64,000 nt of DNA from Oasisia sp. SBJ-2009 (taxonomy: Eukaryota; Annelida; Polychaeta; Sabellida; Siboglinidae), in the NCBI GenBank assembly GCA_964017155.1, contig OZ024856.1, positions 45,946,110 through 46,010,109 on the forward strand, given 5' to 3'. Within the stretch, counting starts at the first letter, position 1, and the number at the start of each line of letters is the position of its first letter. Below are positions 1-11,252 of the stretch, in pieces. The position numbers were made by a program, and so were the translations under genes. The notes under the pieces are model-generated. The model had not been told where the DNA came from. It did not search any database and was given only the letters and a program-made list of their open reading frames with translations.

Positions 1-830
1 ACAAGTCATGTGGCAGTGCCAAAAGTCAAACCTCAGAGAGGTATAGCTTACCCTGTGGGTCTACCTCAGTGGGCCAACCACCCAGAGTGACTGCCACAGG
101 TGCATAGATTGTGACAGATTTGGGTCACTGGATTCATGATATCAACAGCCAGTTTCCCAGTAGTTGGTGTGACGTGAACTGTGAAAAGACCTGTGAAAAG
201 ACTTGCTGTGCACACAGCAGTGCAAATAGTGCTTAAAACACCTCAGTGAGAACATACCTGTGTCTGCCTGGTGTACAGTACTGTACATACAACACCTAGA
301 GTTAATTGCTAGCACTGCATTGATGGTAATCCAGTTAGATGTCATGCATGGCTGCACAACAGATTACATTCAACTACTAATTGACCCTTTGTTCATACAG
401 ACATGTGTATACATGTATGGTGTATATGCAATTATATCATTATTTATTATTACACAAGGAATATGTGGCTATTCTACTGGTCTATATGTACTTGTAGTTC
501 ACACTTGTTCATTATTACACCTACAAATTTCTCGGCATATACACTCAGTTATAAAGTAACATCCAGCAACATTTCATTTTAGTGGGTTTTGTGGCTACAT
601 GAACCATGTCTGTTATCAAAGCAACTGTTTTTTTAAACTCTACATTCAATGAGATAAACAAAGATATTTTTTTTTACAAATAGTTTAACTGCATGAGAAC
701 ATAAAGCTCTATAACAAATTCAGAGCATAAAGTTCTATAAAAATGTCAAGTAAACTTTTGTAAGTTCATAAATTTAGAAATGTTTTGGCCTTTGCACTGG
801 TTGAAGCCTTATCCACCTGTATGCATGCAC
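1..830. other. Left edge, no gene seen
   Basis: AT-rich sequence without a convincing exon. The open frames at 142-357 and 260-559 lack recognisable motifs and paired splice sites. Confidence 0.5.
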
Positions 831-1051
831 AGCTTTATGCAGAGACCTGTCACTTAGATGGTAAAATCCACTTAAACGGGTAAAAAAGGAACAAAAAAGT
901 CTTTCAAAATAATATATATTGTCAGTTATACTTTGAAATGGGTGTCACATGTATATTTGTAATTTATTTTAGGTCATAATACTCAAATGGCTTGTAGTTA
1001 TGTGAGTTAGCATGCACATCTCTACAAAAAATCTTATCCTGCATAAGGCCC
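831..1051 (+). mobile_element. MITE, ACCCGTCCA family, copy 1 (degenerate)
   Basis: Starts with AGCTTTATGCAGAGACC and ends with GCATAAGGCC, which read as imperfect inverted termini. The body holds ACGGGTAAAAAAGG and a TCTTTCAAAA stretch shared with the copies at 4212-4380, 16799-17020 and 24955-25250. No coding capacity, so non-autonomous; superfamily not determined because no clean target duplication is visible. Confidence 0.55.
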
Positions 1052-1090
1052 TTACTGCAACCATGCCAGAGTCATGACATTGTGGTAATT

Positions 1091-3969
1091 TTTAACAAGA
1101 TTTAACAAGATTGCCACCTAGAGAATCAACTCTAGATGGCAGGTGGACTAGGAAGCCCTAAGGCTTATCGAGAGTCCAACCTATCTAACTAAATGTACCC
1201 AGCCCTTCTTAGGTACATGTCAATTTTATTTTTAAACATATTAACACTACTAGCACCTACACAATCAGCCGATAATCTGTTCCATTCATTTACTGTTCTT
1301 TGTGAAAATGAAAATTTTCTAATATCTAGTCTACACTGCTTCTTTGCTAATGTAATTCCATGTCCTCTAGTCCTTCTCTCTTCCTTAACAGAAAAAAAAA
1401 TATTTCTGTCAATATTTTCATACCCATTCAATATTTTAAAAACTTCTATCTGATCTCCTCTCAATCTCCTGGTTTCTAGTGTTGTTAATCCACATTCTTT
1501 TAGACGCATTTCATAACTAATATTCCTGAGTTTTTGTATCATTTTGGTTGCTCTTCTTTGTACTCTTTCTAGTATATCAATATCCTTCTTGCGATATGGC
1601 CTCCATGCCTGTATGCAATATTCTAAATGAGGCCTAACTATTGTTTTGTACAGCGGTATTATTAGTTCTTTTTCCTTGTACACTATATTTCGCCTAATTA
1701 ATCCAAGAATTTGGTTTCCCTTCGCTGCTGCAATTGCACACTGTTCCGATAACTTCATATCAGCACTAATAGTTAACCCTAAGTCCTTTTCCTTTACGGT
1801 AGTATTTAGTACAGTATCACCCATTGTATATTGTGCATCTTCATTTCCATGTCCTGTGTGGAGGCACTTACACTTCCCATAATTAAACAGCATTTGCCAC
1901 TTATCAGACCATTCGTTCAACTTATTTAGATCATCTTGTAATTGCTGTCTATCTGCATCACTTTCCTTTTTTCTAAAAACTTTTGTATCGTCCGCAAACT
2001 TCAACACCTTGCTTGTTATATCATCATCCAAATCATTGATATATATTAAGAACAAAATAGGCCCCAATACTGATCCCTGCGGTACTCCACTCAAAACCGA
2101 TTTCCAGTTTGAAACCTCCCCATCAACTACCACTCTTTGTCTTCTATCAATGAGCCATTTTTCTATCCAGTTAATCATACCATTGCCTATGCCATGGGCC
2201 TTTAGTTTAAGTAGTAATCTTTGATGTGGCACTTTGTCAAAGGCTTTTTTAAAATCTAAGTATATTATATCTACTGGTGATCCCTCGTCTACCCACTTTG
2301 TGACATCTTCCAAAAAACACAAGATATTTGTTAAGCATGACCTCGCTTTTAGAAACCCATGTTGAGATGGGTTAATAAAGTTATTTTTAACAAGAAAATC
2401 AACCCAGTGATCTTTAATTAGTCTTTCAAATAGTTTGCAAACCACCGATGTTAAACTAACTGGTCTATAGTTCTCTGACTTGCTTCTTGATCCTTTTTTA
2501 AATAATGGTATGATGTTTGCTTCTTTCCATTCTAATGGAACTACTCCTTCCTCTATTGACAAATTGAACACTGTTGCAAGTGGTATGCTGATTTGTTCTA
2601 CAATTTCCAGTAGTAATTTGGGAGGAATCCCATCCACTCCAGGTGACTTATTTTCCTTCATATCCCTTATTTTTTTAGCTACCATTTTTGGTGTTACAAT
2701 TAGTTGTCCTAAATAGTCTGACTCTCTCCCTTCAAATTTAGTCTCTGGTACTGGTAATGCACTAGTATCTTCCCTGGTGAACACCGAACTAAAGTATTCA
2801 TTTAGGTTTTCTGCCATTAAGAATCCCTCTGTTATTATGTTTCCATCACTACCTTCTAGAGGTCCTACCTTATCCTGAACTTTCTGTTTACTTCGAACAT
2901 ACGCATAAAAACTCTTGCTGTCATGTTTTATATTAAAAGCTAATTTTTTTTCATAGCTTCTCTTTGAATTTCTAATTTCAGCTGTAGCTTGGTTAAGTGC
3001 TTCTTTATAAGTAGCATAGTCTTCTTCACTTCCATTATGTCTATATGTCTTCCACATCGTTTGCTTGTATTTTATTTTTCTAATGGCTTCTTTTGATAAG
3101 TGTTTCTTTTTTGACCGTTTCCCCTGTTTTTTCAAGGGGACAAATTGTTCGACAATGCAGTCAATTTCCCTCTTTAAGATATTCCAACATTCTGTTGCTG
3201 TCTTATTCTCCAGTGTGTTATTCCAGTCTATCTTTGCTAAATGTTTCCTCATGTCCTTATATCTTCCTTTGTGAAAATTTTTCCTGTACCGTATTTTACG
3301 ATTCTGTTCTCCTTTTACTTTAATGATAAAATATATCTGGTTGTGATCACTACACCCCAGTGGCTCACATATCCTGACATTATCAATAAATTCCTTCTGT
3401 GAGCTCAAAACTATGTCCAATACGTTCTCATCCCTGGTTGGTTCTAACACATGTTGAGTAAGGAAACTGTCTTGTACTAAATTTAAAAACTTTTGATCTT
3501 CACTCCCAGTACTCTGTTGAGATTTCCACTGTATACGCCCATGGTTAAAATCCCCCATAATTATACAGTCCCGTTTACTGACTTCCTTTATAGCGTTTTG
3601 TATTTTCTCATTCTCATCTGTGCTTATGTTTGGACTTCGATAAACTAACCCAACAGTTAATGTTGAGTTTCCTGTAACTATGTTACACCACACAGCTTCT
3701 TCACATTCTGCTTGTTTTTCTAATTTTATTTTGTAAGCCTGAATGGATTCTTTAATATATAACATAACACCACCTGCCCTTCTCCCTATTCTATCTTTCC
3801 TAAACATGACATATCCTGTCATTCCTAATTCGGCATCTGATATGTCGGGGGTGGCCCAAGATTCAGTTATACCTATTATGTGAGGGTCATTATCTTCTAC
3901 CATAATGTTTAGTTCATTTCTTTTGTTTACTATGCTCCTTGCATTTAAACACACACATTTATAACCAAA
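1091..3969 (-). mobile_element. CR1-like LINE copy A, 5' truncated
   Basis: Minus-strand non-LTR retrotransposon. Homology to copy C begins at the codons for FGYKCVC (3969) and runs to the 3' end, where two decamer units TCTTGTTAAA form the tail (1091-1110). The element is therefore 5' truncated at the start of the endonuclease and lacks ORF1. ORF2 is open to its stop. Just before the tail is a stem-loop with arms TGCCATCTAGAG and CTCTAGGTGGCA, present in all three copies. It is more diverged from copies B and C than they are from each other, so it is older. Confidence 0.9.
1189..3969 (-). CDS. CR1 ORF2 (endonuclease plus reverse transcriptase), copy A
   Basis: About 925 residues without a stop. 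The N-terminal third is an APE-type endonuclease: NARSIVNK, GITESWA (catalytic Glu), VYRSPN, IMGDFNHG and LGCSDHNQ (terminal SDH). The middle is a reverse transcriptase: SPGVDGIPPKLL, YRPVSLTS, QHGFLKARSCLTN, IYLDFKKAFDKVPH (catalytic Asp), GVPQGSVLGPILFLIYINDL and KFADDTKVF (catalytic DD). The C-terminus has the CR1-typical [14 protein letters not shown] and [12 protein letters not shown]. There is no ATG at the 5' end because the element is truncated, so this is a relic frame and not an expressed gene. Against copy C it carries a one-codon insertion (AECEEAVW versus AECEAVW). The sense and order of motifs leave little doubt about the family; assignment to CR1 rather than a sister clade is inferred from style. 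Confidence 0.9.
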   Translation of the reverse strand, partial: FGYKCVCLNARSIVNKRNELNIMVEDNDPHIIGITESWATPDISDAELGMTGYVMFRKDRIGRRAGGVMLYIKESIQAYKIKLEKQAECEEAVWCNIVTGNSTLTVGLVYRSPNISTDENEKIQNAIKEVSKRDCIIMGDFNHGRIQWKSQQSTGSEDQKFLNLVQDSFLTQHVLEPTRDENVLDIVLSSQKEFIDNVRICEPLGCSDHNQIYFIIKVKGEQNRKIRYRKNFHKGRYKDMRKHLAKIDWNNTLENKTATECWNILKREIDCIVEQFVPLKKQGKRSKKKHLSKEAIRKIKYKQTMWKTYRHNGSEEDYATYKEALNQATAEIRNSKRSYEKKLAFNIKHDSKSFYAYVRSKQKVQDKVGPLEGSDGNIITEGFLMAENLNEYFSSVFTREDTSALPVPETKFEGRESDYLGQLIVTPKMVAKKIRDMKENKSPGVDGIPPKLLLEIVEQISIPLATVFNLSIEEGVVPLEWKEANIIPLFKKGSRSKSENYRPVSLTSVVCKLFERLIKDHWVDFLVKNNFINPSQHGFLKARSCLTNILCFLEDVTKWVDEGSPVDIIYLDFKKAFDKVPHQRLLLKLKAHGIGNGMINWIEKWLIDRRQRVVVDGEVSNWKSVLSGVPQGSVLGPILFLIYINDLDDDITSKVLKFADDTKVFRKKESDADRQQLQDDLNKLNEWSDKWQMLFNYGKCKCLHTGHGNEDAQYTMGDTVLNTTVKEKDLGLTISADMKLSEQCAIAAAKGNQILGLIRRNIVYKEKELIIPLYKTIVRPHLEYCIQAWRPYRKKDIDILERVQRRATKMIQKLRNISYEMRLKECGLTTLETRRLRGDQIEVFKILNGYENIDRNIFFSVKEERRTRGHGITLAKKQCRLDIRKFSFSQRTVNEWNRLSADCVGASSVNMFKNKIDMYLRRAGYI

Positions 3970-4211
3970 TGTTTGCAAGTCATTTGCAATCTTTATGAGC
4001 TGACATGGCCAATTGGTTAATTATCAGTGTATATTTGTTTTTATATGGTTCACTCATTAGGTAATGTTATTGTAGCAATTGATTTGGTCCCATTGATTTC
4101 CCCACACTATATGGTGATGCCAAAACCACACTACATGCGCTCTAAGTAAACCTGAACATATTTTGGGACTTTGCAAAACATCACGTAACATGACACTTGA
4201 CTCACATCCAT

Positions 4212-4380
4212 AGCTTTATGCAGAGACCCATCTACCCGTCATTTGGACGGGTAAATACCGTTGTGGACAGGTAGAAATATGGGAGGAAGGGTAAAAAAAC
4301 AGGTCTTCCAAAACAATAAAATCCATGGGTCCACCAAAACAAGTGTGACTGGCAGTATTTTGGTCCTACATAAAGCCCTG
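4212..4380 (+). mobile_element. MITE, ACCCGTCCA family, copy 2
   Basis: Begins AGCTTTATGCAGAGACCC and ends CCTACATAAAGCCCTG; the two ends are imperfect inverted repeats. Inside are TTTGGACGGGTAAA, GTTGTGGACAGGTAG and GTGTGACTGGCAGTATTTTGG, all shared with copies 3 and 4. Shortest copy of the four (169 bp); no coding capacity. Confidence 0.65.
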
Positions 4381-4649
4381 GTCACATCATCTCAGTGCCA
4401 CACTATCATCTGACATTGTGATCATTGGTCACCAGACGTCAACCATTTCCATCAGCAAGTTATCACTACAAGAAAATAGTCCCACTAATAGCTCTAATAA
4501 TTTCACTAAATATTCATGTTTGTTAAACCCTCATTTGAAGTAAAATATCTGGATATTGACAATTCTGAATAAACCATGATACGCAATGTACACCATTACT
4601 GCTCTGTCAACAAAATATCCATCAACTGAAATATGCATGACTGCAGACT

Positions 4650-4913
4650 CAGGGGTAGAAATAACTCCAACATTTCTGGTAGACAGCAGGACAACTTAGT
4701 TGGGAAATCTGGTAGTCCTCAGATATATCTGGTAGTCACATGGCCCAGATTTAAGCAAACTAACATGACAAACACAAATGACAACATTTGAAAAATATTC
4801 CTAAATTTTGTGGTAGTCCATCGGACTACTGCTCTCATCATCTTTGGTAGTCCGACCAAGCTTGTGGTAGTCCTCAGACCATATAGGACTACTACTAGCT
4901 ATTTCGACCCCTG
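4650..4913. mobile_element. hAT-like MITE with repeated GGTAGTCC
   Basis: Left end CAGGGGTAGAAATAACT and right end (reverse complement) CAGGGGTCGAAATAGCT are inverted repeats of the CAGNG type typical of hAT elements. The interior repeats TGGTAGTC/GGACTAC at least seven times in both orientations. Flanks ACTGCAGA and ACTGCTCA match at 6 of 8 positions, but the left one is offset by two bases, so the 8-bp target duplication is only suggestive. 264 bp, non-coding. Confidence 0.55.
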
Positions 4914-6212
4914 ACTGCTCAAGGAAGGGGTGTTAGGCCATTTCACATACCTGTTGTAAGTCTGTGGAGTATATATATGACCATTCTGATATGTCATAAC
5001 CACCTGGTCAATTAACATATATAGCCATGAAGTACAAACCAAGCAGAGGCAATTAACCAGAAACCAGTACAAGTGAAAATCAACAAACCAGTGCCCCCAC
5101 ATCTAGCCACCCAATCAGTGTTATCTCACAGAGTGGTCTTTGCACTTGATCCTCAGTGCCAGCAGTGGTTGGCAACATCAATACACAGGCTCCCTGCATC
5201 TACACACACTGTGTATTGACTGATGGGGGCCATGAAATCTTTATGTCTTGCTGAAGAAGCCATCAATCAAGTACTTGTTTACAACAAGATCAAAGGTTGA
5301 GCTAACTCTTGTTAAAGTGAACTGTTATGTAACTGGGAAAGATGTAACAACATTGACACAACAAGCAAGTCTAGTTATTCAAATAAACTATGGCTGTATA
5401 TACATTTACACAAATCTTCTTCTTAGAGGAGGTAGATAGACAGTAAGCTAGTTTAACTGTCTGTGCCACATTAGCCCATGTACTTTTGGTGTACATGATT
5501 CGTGCACATGTTAATAACACTTCAAATCTTGTGCAGCAAAGCTTTGGCATGGTGAGGTATGGGAATTCCCCTGAGAGATGTCCCATTTGGGGATTTCCTT
5601 AGTGGATATGTTTCAAATCACTACACCCAGAAATTCAATGTGCCAAGGCTACAAGACAAAATGGATAGAAAGTGTCTGATATTGTACATAATATGTACAT
5701 GCGTAACTTTGTTTATTTGAATTTGGTAGGAAACATATCGTTTCACTGGTGTAGCGCGAATGAATTTTTGAATTTCTGTGTCATATATACTGCTTGAGTA
5801 TCAATGAGGACTGAGTGGTGACTGAGGCATTTGAAATTCATTCACTGGTTATCAAACCATGGTCATATATTGTATAAATGGTATAGACAATGGTTGTTCA
5901 TGTGTTTCAGCCCCACTTTAACTGTTTTACTTTGTTTCCTATCACTACAAGTTGTGACAGCATTTAAATACAGCATGCAAAATGGAATATGCTGTCTGAA
6001 TGTTTAAAAAACAAAACTGCACTGCATATATCTGTTGTCACCTGACAGTGTCAACACTCAGACTCACCAATGACTTCAGTCACACAACAAGATGCATCAA
6101 TATCACGAAGATGACACCATGTCCACACATTGTCAATGTTATTTAGAAGACACCTTCAAGTGCTTGAGGAAGAGGTATCCAGACCCTTTCAGCCATGCAC
6201 CTGGTAACTTAC
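4914..6212. other. No confident gene
   Basis: Possible further exons of the gene at 6213-6641 could lie here. A minus-strand frame at about 5150-5230 could be a terminal exon, but nothing anchors it. Confidence 0.35.
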
Positions 6213-6641
6213 CTTTCCATCTACCCACCTGCGCCAATCCCACAAGGAGGAATCCACCCTGACCCAATCTTTCACTACCTTTGGAATGTTGCTGACTAAC
6301 TGAATATTTACAGTAAAATACATGATACACAGCATCATACACTATAACAAGTAAATGACCAACATTGTACACAGGTATCAGACTCACACCTGCCTCAGGC
6401 CTTTCAATTCTAGGACAAATCGGAAAACAACAAACGGACCACATAAACGGACAACAAATGCAGAAATCTTACCTGAGTCGTGCTCATTCCCCTGCTGATG
6501 TTTCCCAGCACTTCTCTGTGGTGGAATGACAATGGGCGAGGTTGGTCGCAGGTAACCATCAGTGTCATCTGCTCTGATTCTGTCATCACCCCCTATGGGT
6601 CTCTGAGGGACCATCACACTGAGAGGCAGGGGAGCATTCAT
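6213..6641 (-). CDS. Partial gene of unknown function, two exons
   Basis: Exon 1 CDS 6473-6641 starts with ATG in context ACAATGA and reads MNAPLPLSVMVPQRP; it ends at CAG|GTAAGA in phase 1. An acceptor TTTCTTTTCAG at 6751-6761 would place about 109 nt of 5'UTR in the same exon. Exon 2, 6213-6299, begins after TATTCAG with the matching phase, reads VSQQHSKGSERLGQ then a hydrophobic GGFLLVGLAQVGRWK, and ends at AAAG|GTAAGT, again phase 1. Later exons would lie below 6213 and were not identified. The first 56 residues are rich in Pro, Arg and Asp and look disordered. I do not recognise the family. Phase agreement and strong splice sites support a transcript; the product is unknown. Confidence 0.35.
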
Positions 6642-6752
6642 TGTGTCACTGACAGATGGGGTGAATTACATGTCTGGTGGCAGCAGGGCCCCTAATGATC
6701 AATGTCCATCCTAATGGCCAAAATCACCCCCTAATGGCTGAGGTGCATGTCT

Positions 6753-9085
6753 GAAAAGAAAGAACACATGGTACAGTGATTATATGTTCAGATAACTGTG
6801 ACAGATTTATAGTGTAAATGTTACTAGTAGTAAATGAAACATTAATATTTTTGTAAAACAAAAACTATATGTTGAGGTGAGATTGACACAAAACTGTATG
6901 TGTGATGTGTGGATGTACATGTGTATACTGTATACTGTTTGAGTAAACTAGCCACTGATCTACATTTGTTGCAATCAATCAATCTGCTTCATTCCTCCTC
7001 TGCCAAAGTTCACCAGTTGTTCCACTGGACCACTAAGTGCTGCCTTCACTGGATCCAGGTGAGGCGCAGGTATACAAAGTACCCCAAAATAGCACAACAC
7101 ATGGGTGGGTGGTTCTGTTGTACTATACCTCAGGCAAAATGTCAACAATGGCAGCCCTATTGAATGGAACACAAATTAATTGCAGACACCATGAGCTGAC
7201 AAATAGGGTAATGGCAAACTTTCACCTAGATTTATGGTGTTTATAAACATTCTTCTGCTTATTATTATTATGTCAACATTGCACCAAATCACATGTCCTA
7301 CGTGTGGGTCATATCACATATTGGCAGGGTTGGATAAAGGTTTGAATCAACACAGATTATCCCGTAATGTTGTATGAAACGTTGTTGGCCTGTGAAACGA
7401 TCCTGTACTGGCAAATGACACAGAGAGTAATCAATAGGGAACTCACCGATTCACAGAGACACAGGCATGTCAACAATGTCCAGTGTAAACTGGACTTAGT
7501 GCACCAGTTGGCTCACTGATTCCACACTCCTCAGGCACACTGGCCACTGCCCCATGCTGTGACAGTTCACCAGTATGGTCTACAATGTCAGGACTGTCTG
7601 GGTCAGATATCTTGTGTGGAGCTGTATAATGTTTTCATCTGCTCTCAAAACCTCCTTCTTCAGATATGTGGGTTTACTAGATCTGATCTGCTGCAAGTTT
7701 CTTCATGACACCCACATTACAATTGTTACTGTCCTATTTTAATACAGTAACAGCCCCTATCAGTAACCAGATGATTACATCACTAAATATGTTACAAGTC
7801 CCCTGTATATAGATCAATATGCATGTCCACTGATAGCTAAATACTTAATTACAGAACTGATCAATGGCACTTCTGACAACTGAACAAATAGACATGCTCC
7901 CACACTTGTCAGTTTCAAGGTGACAAGCCCCGAATTCTGTTGAGCACTATGATGCTACACAGTAGGCCTTTACTACAACTGTTCTACTGCTAACTTAACT
8001 AAGTAAATAAAATTACATTTCTGTACTATATTTAATATGAATAAAAGATAAACAATGTTAACTTAATATATAATTTCAGAGTGAAATATCGCAACAAAAG
8101 CTTACGATAAGTGACTTGGAATATAACAGGGCACTCAGCATAGACTGCACAGTATAATATATGAATGTTGATGAAAACACACAAAATAATTCACTGTGAT
8201 GAACATAGTCATTCACACAGCGACTCATAATTTACAAACAGTCATTGTCAGAAAGCTTTATTCAATAAACCTTTGATGTCTAATTAGATTAAACATACCT
8301 GTGCTGTTTCAATAAACATGCTTTACATAAACAAAATACAGGTGACAAGTGTGTTTAAATTTTTATTGTGCATTGCAGCTGAAAATTATCCAAGTAAGTT
8401 GTTAAACCTGTCAGTAATGTAACTGTTTGCTCATTTTAATGTGACAAATTGAGCATTGTTGCATATTTCCAGTGAAGCGGAAATTTTGTACACATGTGAC
8501 CGTATGTTGATTTTATATGTGGGAGTCGTTTCAAGGTATTGTCAAACTGTTTCTTTATAATACACAGCTGTAGTGTTCTCTGTTTAATGGCGCCGATCTC
8601 TTTCATTTATAGGTAACCAGATGGTGAAGATCATTGAACCAAAGGCACCAGAAGCACAGATCTTTATAGAATAATTAACACATCTGTGAACCCAGTGAAT
8701 AGCTAATTTTAGCATTTGAATCAAATCAAGTAATTTTTTTATTTGATTTGAATGCACAGTATGTGACACTAACATTCTGCGTAACAAATAAAGTACTAGA
8801 ACCTTCATTAAAGTCCACAGAATGGACTGTTTATTTGCCAAGTGTTACCTAAATAAACACATTGTCTATGTCAACAGAGACCACAGACTGGTGACTTTGG
8901 CACAGCTGCAAGTAAATACAGCTTCTGCAGAAAATAAACAACTCTTGAAAGTCAAGTGAGAGCAGTGGACACAATTCATTAAATGTTCCACAAAGATAAT
9001 TAAAAACTGTGCATGTAATATGATACAGTGTATATCATACCTATTGTGCGCTACCTTTGAATTATACCTTGTGGATGAGGAAATA
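6753..9085. other. AT-rich region with one possible upstream exon
   Basis: On the minus strand a segment at about 7447-7620 ends in GAATCG|GTGAGTT and follows TTATACAG. It has stops in every frame before the donor, so it could be a 5'UTR exon of the gene at 6.2-6.6 kb. The rest shows no coding signal. Confidence 0.3.
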
Positions 9086-9089
9086 AAGT

Positions 9090-9123
9090 TATATATATCT
9101 ATATATTATATATATATATTATA

Positions 9124-9164
<41 letters not shown>

Positions 9165-9187
9165 GTATATATATATAATATATATAC
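9090..9187. repeat. AT/TATA microsatellite
   Basis: Nearly uninterrupted alternation of T and A with a few interruptions; slippage-prone simple repeat. Confidence 0.9.
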
Positions 9188-11029
9188 TCCTAAAGGCTTG
9201 TGTCAACCGATTATGCATATTGGACCGTGTTATGTAGACTGCTGTTTTATGCAGACCAAAGCTGGTCTACATAAAGTTTCGACGTGTTAGTTCACAGCTA
9301 ACACAATTGAGTTTATCCGGATCGTTCCTAGTGCCTACAGGTGATACGACAGTGAAGTACTGTGCGTAATTATTTTTAAAATGACCAACATCTTAAGTGA
9401 TTTTGAGCATGGTTTTTCCAGCGCCATGCATATTTTTTTATATTGTGTGCCGAGTTATGTGTACCGGGCCAAAGTTCTTATAAATCTATATTTATGGTAT
9501 ATACTGAACGAAGTGTTGGGGTTTCGTGTTCAATGTATGATATGCTTCATACTGGTGCAAAAGGGTGTATTATGTGTAAATTAATAAAACTTGCATTTTG
9601 TCTTTGTTGCAGACCGATTTCATATAATGCCATTTATATAGTCAGTTTATATATAGTTTATATTGCTTTAATTTTGATTGTATTGGCCAAATAAAAGCAC
9701 ATTCTTCTTGAATCCTATGTGAATATTTGTTACCGAAATATTATGATACACTGTTTTGTGTTAAATAAATAAAATTATTGAAAGTGGTCGTTTCTTAAAT
9801 AATTCAGTCCTTTAAAAGTATCCCAGAAACATCAGGTGCTCTTAATGTTTTTCAGTGAATAAATAGTGAGAGGTTGGCTGCAAAACAGGTGAGAGATGAG
9901 ATGTTGAAACCCCTGTAACATCTCTTCATGACCATTTTGTGAAAACAAATGATACCCTATTGTGTAGACATGTAATACTAACTATTGTCCACAATAATGT
10001 CCATAATATAAATAGTCCGGATAATTTGAATCGCCTTCGCCTGTTGTAATGTTTTACTATTGATAGGTCAGTGTCATTCGATTCGGCTTCGCAAATAAAT
10101 GATCATTCTCGCATGAAATATTTCCCTGTCGGCATTGCTGTTTTCCTTATGCACAATACTGTCTAGGTAAAATGTTGTTCTTTGTTGTTATTGAATCGAT
10201 ACATTCTGTGATCAAACATAAATTTACTGTTATTGGGCTTTGACTTAGTTTACATTTCGTTAAGTGTTTTACCCTTTACTAGACTTGTTATTAAGTCAGT
10301 GTATGTGACATATTACTAGAATATGTAAATTACACCTAAAATGTAACATTTTATGTTTTCACAGCACGTACACTACAGCTCCTTGCAAATGGAAACTGAA
10401 ACAAGCAACATGAAAGTAGAGTACAAAGTTCTAACAAAAAAGTTCTGCACATTTTCCCAGTACAGCTGTACTTAGATTAGTTTGCTCTAAAAAAAAAGGG
10501 GGTAACTGGCACCACAGTAACATCACCCCTGACTTCTGCCCCACTTCCATTTCTGCCTCATTATGTGTCACTGGATCTCACTAAATACATGATTAGCCAG
10601 ACACTACGAGTAGATGGCGATTACAAACTTGCAACAGATTTATTTGTCTCAAATTAAAACCAAGCAAACAGGTATTTTGATACTGAATGCACACCACATG
10701 ATTACTGTACATTGTACTGGTGATGGTGACAAACAACCATATATTTCAACTTCTTGGACATGGCATTTACAGTTTTCTACTTTTTACTTTTACATGTAAG
10801 CACCCCTGAATCTACTTCATAGTGATAGGTGTTGAAATAAAATTGATTGATAAAGTTTATCAGCGAATTTGTTACATACATAATGAAATTGATACAGTGC
10901 ATACTTAATTAAAAATCTTTGGTGAAAACTGCAAATTATGATTATGATTCTTCCATTAATGACCACCGGTCAACTTGCTGATCATTATTGATTAATGACA
11001 TTATCCATTGTTGTCATTTGTTATTCAGA
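9188..11029. other. No gene seen
   Basis: AT-rich intergenic sequence. The short frames at 9381-9694 and 10614-10799 have no motifs or splice support. Confidence 0.5.
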
Positions 11030-11252
11030 GTTGTCCTTATCTAGAATTAGTGAGTCCACTACAGGTTACACATTTTTCTTCCCCTGGCATAGACACCTGA
11101 TAAAAGGGACCACCAGCTTTTAGTGTATCTTCTGAAAGGCACAGGAAAATGTGGGGTGAAAGAAATTGCCTCCTTAGTTTCGAAACAGTGGCAGGTGGGA
11201 TTGAACTCCCCTCAATTGACAGTCTAGCGCTCTACTATAGGACCACAGCACA
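11030..11252 (-). mobile_element. tRNA-derived SINE copy 1 (lacks 3' tail)
   Basis: Minus-strand copy of the SINE also seen at 13711-14005 and 30457-30760. Shared body segments include TAGAATTAGTGAGTCCACTA, CCCCTGGCATAGACACC and TTTCGAAACAGTG; the tRNA-like head retains a B-box-like GGGATTGAACTCCCC. The tail with AGCCCAA/TTGGGCT found in copies 2 and 3 is missing here, so it is truncated at the 3' end. Confidence 0.65.

Noticed and set aside
1193..3323. Plus-strand ORFs across CR1 copy A
   Set aside because: Shadows of the minus-strand ORF2; the same shadows recur on the opposite strand of copies B and C.
7486..7620. Minus-strand terminal exon rich in Asp/Glu/Pro (TAPHKISDPDSPDIVDH)
   Set aside because: Plausible peptide, but a good donor lies beyond its stop codon, which suits a 5'UTR exon better; evidence insufficient for a coding call.
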